Part shown: positions 58,963 to 64,000 of the stretch, piece after piece
How the letters are laid out: every line of letters starts with the position of its first letter
Numbering within the stretch: the first letter of the stretch is position 1
Assembly: GCF_029989365.1 (NCBI RefSeq)
Contig: NZ_JAPRAQ010000014.1
Coordinates: 62,001-126,000, forward strand
Origin: Bradyrhizobium sp. Arg816
GTDB taxonomy: Bacteria > Pseudomonadota > Alphaproteobacteria > Rhizobiales > Xanthobacteraceae
Length of the DNA: 64,000 bases
Direction of reading: 5' to 3'
Made by a program: the position numbers and the translations under genes
Notes under the pieces: model-generated
Told to the model about the DNA's origin: nothing
Database searches by the model: none
The model's input: only the letters and a program-made list of their open reading frames with translations

Positions 58963-60288
58963 ATGCCTCACGTCTCGCGCCGCCATCACCTTCAGCAATT
59001 GTCGGGTGTGCTCGGAGCCGCCGCGCTATCGGGATGGTCGAGGTCCGCGTCAGCTTCAGAGCCGGACATTCCGCCGGAAGGCATCGGCAAGGGCATCAAG
59101 CACATCTCCTACAGCGACATCGGCGGCCGGCCCGACAGCGTGCAGGTGATGTTCAACCGGCAGCATGTCTATGTCGGGCACATGTTCAGCGACGGCGTGA
59201 CGATCCTCGACGCCTCCGATCCACGTGCGCTCAAGCCGGTCAATTTCTTCACCGCGGGACAATACACCCGCACCCACCATCTGCAGGTGGCGGAAGACCT
59301 GCTGCTGCTTGCGAACGGCGCCAACATCGTCGCGATGCAGTCCTACGACAGCATGCGCGGCTATTTCGAGAATACGCTCGCCGACAGCATCACCAAGGCC
59401 AAGAAATTCCGCTCCGGCCTGTCGATCCACGACATCTCGAAACCGGGCGAGATGCGCGAGGTCGCGTTCCTCGAAATGCCGGGCTTCGGCATCAACCGGC
59501 TGTGGTGGCCCGGCGGCCGCTATGCCTATGTGTCGGCGCATTTCGACGGCTTCACCGACCACATCCTTTGCGTGGTCGATCTCAAGACCATCACCAAGCC
59601 GGAGATCGTCGCGAAATGGTGGCTGCCGGGCATGAACCGCGCGGCCGGCGAGCCGGCGACGCCCAAGGGCAAGCGCTTTGCACTGCATCACATGATCACG
59701 GCGGGCGATCGCGGCTATGCCGCCTGGCGCGACGGCGGCTTCACCATCCACGACATCGGCGATCCCGCCAATCCGAAGCTGCTCTCGCACATCAACTGGT
59801 CGCCGCCCTTCGCCGGCGGCACGCATACGCCGCTGCCGCTGCCCAAGCGTCAGCTCGCCATCGTCGCGGATGAAGCCAATGCGGATCAATGCGCCAAGGG
59901 CCTGTTTCACACATTCGTGCTTGACGTGCGCGCGCCCCAAAATCCGGTGCCGATCGCGACGCTGCCGACGCCACGCGATCGCGACTTCTGTGCGAAGGGC
60001 ACCTTCGGTCCGCATAATCTGCATGAGAACCGCCCCGGCTCTTTCCAGAGCGAGGAGACTATTTTCGCGACCTACAACAATGCCGGCGCCAGGGTCTTCG
60101 ACGTCAGGGATCAGTTTGCGCCGAAGGAGATCGCGCATTGGGTGCCGCCGGTGCCGAAGAAGCTGATCGATCCCCGGCCGAACGTCGCGCTCGCGGCCAA
60201 GACCTGCGACGCCTATGTCCGGCCTGACGGGCTGATGTTCGTGTCGGACTGGAATGCCGGAATGCACGTGCTGCAATATCAGGGGTAA
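58963..60288 (+). CDS. Exported LVIVD-repeat protein
   Basis: A 441-residue beta-propeller-like protein with several LVIVD-type repeats (for example HMFSDGVTILDASDPRALKPV, GLSIHDISKPGEMREV, GGFTIHDIGDPANPKLL, GARVFDVRDQFAPKEIA). A twin-arginine-like start (SRRHHLQQLSG) and an Ala-rich segment suggest export, probably by Tat. His-rich positions and Cys-containing loops could bind metal or cofactor. No function is established. It is 70 bases downstream of the acyl-CoA synthetase and may share its transcript. Confidence 0.8.
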   Translation: MPHVSRRHHLQQLSGVLGAAALSGWSRSASASEPDIPPEGIGKGIKHISYSDIGGRPDSVQVMFNRQHVYVGHMFSDGVTILDASDPRALKPVNFFTAGQYTRTHHLQVAEDLLLLANGANIVAMQSYDSMRGYFENTLADSITKAKKFRSGLSIHDISKPGEMREVAFLEMPGFGINRLWWPGGRYAYVSAHFDGFTDHILCVVDLKTITKPEIVAKWWLPGMNRAAGEPATPKGKRFALHHMITAGDRGYAAWRDGGFTIHDIGDPANPKLLSHINWSPPFAGGTHTPLPLPKRQLAIVADEANADQCAKGLFHTFVLDVRAPQNPVPIATLPTPRDRDFCAKGTFGPHNLHENRPGSFQSEETIFATYNNAGARVFDVRDQFAPKEIAHWVPPVPKKLIDPRPNVALAAKTCDAYVRPDGLMFVSDWNAGMHVLQYQG

Positions 60289-60357
60289 TCGCCGCGCAGC
60301 GGGAGTCGGCGACTTGTCCGCCGTGGCCACCTCTTCCGATCGGGCGACGCCCCGCTG

Positions 60358-61719
60358 CTACCCGCGGATCGCTGCATTGGCCCGTTCGGCCGCGCCCGTC
60401 ATCGCATCCTTCGCCGATTTCGCACCGTTGACCACTTCATTCACGCCGATCATGAAGGCGTCCAGGATCAGTCTCGATTGCGGATGGAAAAGTACCGCCT
60501 TGGCGCGGTCGACGTCGGCATCCTGCAAGTTGGTCAGCGCAGCCTCGGCGGCCTGCGGGCCGAACGCCTTCTTGAAGCCCTCGCTCGACCAGGCCGACAC
60601 GCGTGTCGTCGCCAGCCCCGCTGCCGCAGTCCGCAGCGAGGTCGCCTTGCTCGTCGCCCACAGCAGGAACAGGAAAGCCGCGCGCTTGTTTCGCGATTTG
60701 GAATTGATGCACGCCTGCCAGTGCGACATGAAGGGGACGGGTCCGCGACCGGCGAGATGCGGAAAGGTTGCAAACCCGGCCTGCTTGGCAACACGGCTTT
60801 TCACGGGATTGGAGATGTCGGTCGCGAAGTTGCTGCTGTCGATCGCCATGGCCGTCCGCCCCTGCAGGAAGTCGTCCAGCACGTGGTACCATTCGTAGCT
60901 GCCGACGCCGGCAGGCCCGGCCTGACCGAGCACCTGTCCGTACATCTCGACGGCCGCGATCCCCTCCGGGCTCGCGAAAGCGACCCTGTTGTGCTCGACC
61001 ATGGCCCCACCGTAGGAGAACAGGAAGCCCATGGCTGGCGGGGAGGAATTGCCGCTGGCCTGGGCCCGCATCGCGATCCCCGACATCCCGTTGGTCTTGA
61101 CTGCCTTGGCGGTGACAAGCAGCTCGTCGAAAGTCTGGGGTACCGGCTGGTCCTTGGCTGCCAGCGCATCCCTGTTGATGAACAGGGTCATCGCCTCCGA
61201 GGTAATCGGGACGGCGTAGCGTTCGCCATCCGACCACAGCGGGAAGGCTCGGGCCGTCTTGAGCAGGTCGCTCTCGTCATACCAGGCGAGATCGGTCAGC
61301 GACCTCATGGAATAATAGCCGTTCAGCGGCTCCACCCATCCGTTCGAGATGCCCTGGCCATAGGTCGTGAACATGAAGACGTCGGGCGTGCTACTGCCGC
61401 GGGCGAGCTTGACCGGCAGCGCGCCGAGGAAGGTGGTTTCCAGCTGGAAATCGATGGTGACGTTGATGCCGGTGAGTATGGTGAACTCCGGCAACAGCGG
61501 CGTGATCGCATTCGACCACGGATGGTTTGCGCCCGAAAGCGCGATCGTCTGTCCCGCAAATTGCTTCCAGTCGATCGCGGCGTTGGCGTAGGCCGCAGCG
61601 GTATCCTGGGCAAAGCTCCAGCGCGGCAGCGCGGTCAGGCCCGCGCCAGCCGCCCCCAGTCCCTTGATGAAACTGCGCCGGCTCGCCGGATGGCTCAATG
61701 AGTTTTCACCCTGCGCCAT
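60358..61719 (-). CDS. ABC-type solute-binding protein, family 1, orphan
   Basis: A 453-residue extracellular solute-binding protein with a twin-arginine signal (SRRSFIKGLGAAGAG, cleavage near SFAQD). The mature part has the sugar-binding-protein pattern: LLPEFTILTGINVTIDF, DVFMFTTYGQG, ALAAKDQPVPQTFDELL. The ligand is probably a sugar or polyol. GGAG precedes the ATG at 61719. No permease or ATPase gene is adjacent; the divergent neighbour is a sensor kinase, so a sensing role is possible. Confidence 0.88.
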   Translation of the reverse strand: MAQGENSLSHPASRRSFIKGLGAAGAGLTALPRWSFAQDTAAAYANAAIDWKQFAGQTIALSGANHPWSNAITPLLPEFTILTGINVTIDFQLETTFLGALPVKLARGSSTPDVFMFTTYGQGISNGWVEPLNGYYSMRSLTDLAWYDESDLLKTARAFPLWSDGERYAVPITSEAMTLFINRDALAAKDQPVPQTFDELLVTAKAVKTNGMSGIAMRAQASGNSSPPAMGFLFSYGGAMVEHNRVAFASPEGIAAVEMYGQVLGQAGPAGVGSYEWYHVLDDFLQGRTAMAIDSSNFATDISNPVKSRVAKQAGFATFPHLAGRGPVPFMSHWQACINSKSRNKRAAFLFLLWATSKATSLRTAAAGLATTRVSAWSSEGFKKAFGPQAAEAALTNLQDADVDRAKAVLFHPQSRLILDAFMIGVNEVVNGAKSAKDAMTGAAERANAAIRG

Positions 61720-61860
61720 GATGATGCTCCTGGAATCAACCAAGGGCATTCATCCATAGCACAGGCATGGGGCGGCAGCCCTGCGACATCACGGCCCTCG
61801 CCCTGGTATATCCGATGAATGTCGGGTTCTCGACCTCCCTGAACGTGCTATTGTCCTATC

Positions 61861-63774
61861 ATGCTCTGGCGTCGGCACCAGAACACGCGCGGTCACACGA
61901 GCATCGAAGACCTACGGCCAATGTCCGTTCCTGTTCGGGCCCTGCCTCTGCGATGGTTTGCTCGTCCGCTGATCCTTGCGGTCGCAGTGCTTGTGACCCT
62001 GTTTGCCGCGACCAGCTTCCTCGGCCTGCAATATTGGCAGGAGCGGCAAGCCGCTCATCACTTCATCGAGCATAGCCGCCAGATCCTCGAAACGCTCGAT
62101 CGGCTGCGGGCCATCGTCGCGGAACTGGACACTGAAAGGCGCGGGTATCTCATGACCCTCGACCCCGCCTATCTCAAGGCCTACGGCGTCTCTGACGAAA
62201 GTGTACGGCGGGAGGCTCAGGCGCTGCAGACGCTGGTCGCGGACGATCCGTTGCAGGGCCTTCGGGCCGGACATCTGGCGCTGACCGTTACAGCCACGCT
62301 GCGCGAGATCGACGAGCTGCTGAAGACGGCCGGCACGTCCGGGATGGCCGCGCTCGCAATGATCCGCAGCATGGACGAGGTCCGCTCGCAAATCGACCAG
62401 ATGGTGGATCACGAGCGCTTTCGGCTCGCCGACCGGGAGGCGCGCGCCGAAGCATTCGAGCAACGCTGGACCTGGCTGATCGCCGGCGCCGTCGTCCTCG
62501 TCGTCGCGCTGGCCGCAGCCGCGCTGGCGCTCGCACGGCTCGAAGCGAAACGGCGGCGGGAGGCGACCGAGCAGAACATCCAGCTCCAGAGTGATGTTGC
62601 AGCACGGGATATCAAGATCAGGCGCCTGTTCGATGCCAACATCATCGGCATCATCATCTGGGAAGTCGGGGGGCGCATTCTCGAAGCCAACGATGCCTTC
62701 CTCCGTATCGTGGGATACGACCGGGAAGATCTCACCGCAGGGCGCTTGCATCGGACCGACCTCACGCCACCGGAATGGCGCGACCGCGATTTGCAGACCG
62801 TGGCGGAACTGAAGCGGGTCGGGACGGCCCAGCCATTCGAGAAGGAGTATGTGCGGAAGGACGGAGGCCGTGTTCCGGTGCTGATCGGCGGGACCATGTT
62901 CGGAGAAGGTACGGATCATGGCGTCGGCTTTGTCCTTGATCTGACGGCTCTCAAGCGGGCGGAAGCCGAAGGCCGCGAACACGAGCGGCGCTACCGTGAA
63001 GCGCTGATGGAGCTCGCGCACGCCAATCGCGTCACCACGATGGGACAACTGACCGCTTCGATCGCCCATGAAGTCAACCAGCCGATCGCGGCGATCGTGG
63101 CGAACGCCGAGGCCGGGGTCAGTTGGCTGGGGGCGCAACCGCCAAATCTGGAGCGGGTTCGACAGACCTTCGACTGGATCACCGGTGACGGCATGCGAGC
63201 CGGCGACATCATCGGCCGGATCCGGGCGTTGATCAGGAACGCGCCCCCGCAAAAGGAGGCCCTGGAGATCAACCCGGCGGTGCTTGAGGTCATCGCGCTG
63301 ACACGCAGCGAGGCGTTCAAGAACGGCGTCTCGGTGCGAACCCAATTTGCCGAGGGCTTGCCGCCCATTCAGGCCGATCGGGTTCAACTTCAGCAAGTGG
63401 TGCTCAACCTGATCGTCAACGCGATCGAGGCGATGGCCGCGGTCGGCGAGGGGGGACGGGAGTTGCTGATCAGCACCGGTCGGGTTGGATCGGACGGCGT
63501 CCACGTCACCCTGCGGGATTCCGGTCCGGGGCTGGATCCGAAGAATGTGGACCGCCTGTTCGAAGCCTTCTACACCACCAAGCCCACAGGCATGGGAATG
63601 GGTCTCGCCATCTGCCGCTCGATCATCGAAGCACATGGCGGGCGGATGTGGGCCGGCGCAAACGAGCCGCGGGGCGCCTTCTTCCAGTTCACCCTGCCTC
63701 TCGCGTCAGACGAGACCGCATCTCGCCTTCTGGAGGCGGATGAGCCGACGGGGCAACGCTCTGCGGCCCGATGA
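61861..63774 (+). CDS. CHASE3-PAS sensor histidine kinase
   Basis: The 637-residue kinase has an N-terminal helix, a periplasmic CHASE3-like helical domain (about 55-205; QILETLDRLRAIVAELDTE, RRGYLMT), a second helix (about 207-229), a coiled linker, a PAS domain (about 255-370), HisKA with the phosphorylated His in SIAHEVNQPI (His403), and an ATPase domain with NLIVNAIEAM, DSGPGLD and GMGMGLAICRS. An internal ATG at 61921 would place the first helix nearer the N terminus. No response regulator gene lies in the window. It is divergent from the orphan solute-binding protein. Confidence 0.9.
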   Translation: MLWRRHQNTRGHTSIEDLRPMSVPVRALPLRWFARPLILAVAVLVTLFAATSFLGLQYWQERQAAHHFIEHSRQILETLDRLRAIVAELDTERRGYLMTLDPAYLKAYGVSDESVRREAQALQTLVADDPLQGLRAGHLALTVTATLREIDELLKTAGTSGMAALAMIRSMDEVRSQIDQMVDHERFRLADREARAEAFEQRWTWLIAGAVVLVVALAAAALALARLEAKRRREATEQNIQLQSDVAARDIKIRRLFDANIIGIIIWEVGGRILEANDAFLRIVGYDREDLTAGRLHRTDLTPPEWRDRDLQTVAELKRVGTAQPFEKEYVRKDGGRVPVLIGGTMFGEGTDHGVGFVLDLTALKRAEAEGREHERRYREALMELAHANRVTTMGQLTASIAHEVNQPIAAIVANAEAGVSWLGAQPPNLERVRQTFDWITGDGMRAGDIIGRIRALIRNAPPQKEALEINPAVLEVIALTRSEAFKNGVSVRTQFAEGLPPIQADRVQLQQVVLNLIVNAIEAMAAVGEGGRELLISTGRVGSDGVHVTLRDSGPGLDPKNVDRLFEAFYTTKPTGMGMGLAICRSIIEAHGGRMWAGANEPRGAFFQFTLPLASDETASRLLEADEPTGQRSAAR

Positions 63775-63840
63775 CGGGCTCCGCGTGGCGTGGCCCTTTG
63801 GCGGGAATGTCGCCTGGGCCACGGCTGCTGCGAAGCGGCG

Positions 63841-64000
63841 CTAGCCCGCCGGCATCCGCGTCTCCACCAGGCGCGCCCAGTAGGAGGCGCCGTGGCCGAG
63901 GATGTTGTCGTTGAAGACATAGGCCGGGTGATGGCACTCGTTGCCGTCGCCCATGCCGACCAGGATCATCGCGCCGGGACGTGCTTCCAGCATGAACGAG
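63841..64000 (-). CDS. M20-family amidohydrolase, 3' end (partial)
   Basis: The last 52 codons before the TAG at 63841-63843 encode MLEARPGAMILVGMGDGN, CHHPAYVFND and ASYWARLVET, which match the C terminus of M20D amidohydrolases (hippurate hydrolase/aminoacylase type), including a His-His pair typical of the metal site. The rest of the gene lies beyond the window. Confidence 0.8.
   Translation of the reverse strand, partial: SFMLEARPGAMILVGMGDGNECHHPAYVFNDNILGHGASYWARLVETRMPAG

Noticed and set aside
60289..60357. Possible fourth family A palindromic repeat after the LVIVD gene
   Set aside because: Only a short arm (GCGACTTGTCCGCCGT) matches the arm in copy 3; the conserved ends are missing, so at most it is a degraded fragment.

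Overview
The window looks like chromosomal DNA of a Bradyrhizobium-type alphaproteobacterium (Nitrobacteraceae). I judge this from the high G+C, the strong G/C third-position bias, the gene set and order (recA, alaS, icd, purCSQL, bolA, grxD, rpsD, murI), the GAAC-N7-GAAC SOS box in front of recA, and several families of large palindromic intergenic repeats. No rRNA, tRNA, CRISPR array, transposase or phage gene was seen. It is a core-genome stretch with many accessory single genes slotted between conserved ones.

Layout. 1-1.7 kb: gene-poor, lower G+C, with three small ORFs and GGCCGCC/GGCGGCC hairpins. 1.7-4.1 kb: recA with a LexA box and overlapping promoter, then a DUF1835-type gene. 4.1-8.9 kb: glycine cleavage genes gcvTHP (minus strand) behind a tandem glycine riboswitch. 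9.1-13.1 kb: alaS closely followed by a MloK1-type cyclic-nucleotide-gated K+ channel gene. 13.1-16.5 kb: a DUF3455 protein, icd, and a TrmJ methyltransferase fused to a DUF559 domain. 16.5-20.2 kb: TPR protein, membrane diguanylate cyclase and hotdog-fold protein, separated by copies of one palindromic repeat. 20.3-24.7 kb: mddA-like methyltransferase plus quinone oxidoreductase, divergent from a SARP/alpha-beta hydrolase fusion, then cynS with a candidate sigma-54 promoter, and the ATP synthase zeta homologue.

25-34.6 kb: purine genes purC-purS, purQ and purL, interrupted by corA, a TctC-type binding protein, a TPR protein, a CPBP protease, an EamA transporter and a thioesterase. 34.7-42.9 kb: acyltransferase, DUF1328, hydrolase, DUF427, bolA, ltrA, the ergothioneine pair egtB-egtD, grxD and a macro-domain protein. 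43-51.2 kb: two tandem paralogous serine hydrolases, threonine aldolase, a ParDE-like module whose toxin is frameshifted, rpsD, an E2-like acyltransferase, cupin, HpcH/HpaI aldolase and murI. 51.3-64 kb: a frameshifted cytochrome b561, GST, a LysR/SDR divergent pair with a clear operator, a three-helix membrane cNMP-binding protein, a soluble SecD-like exported protein, an acyl-CoA synthetase, an LVIVD-repeat protein, an orphan solute-binding protein divergent from a CHASE3-PAS histidine kinase, and the end of an M20 amidohydrolase.

Functional links. The de novo purine genes are fed by glycine and one-carbon units from gcvTHP. BolA and the CGFS glutaredoxin are a known Fe-S/iron pair, here separated by ergothioneine genes. 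The most unusual observations are the palindromic repeats that supply the stop codons of two neighbouring genes, the solitary SecD-head protein, the SARP-hydrolase/mddA divergon, the TrmJ-DUF559 fusion with an altered nuclease-like motif, and two single-base frameshifts in otherwise well-preserved genes. All assignments come from reading the sequence; no database search was run.
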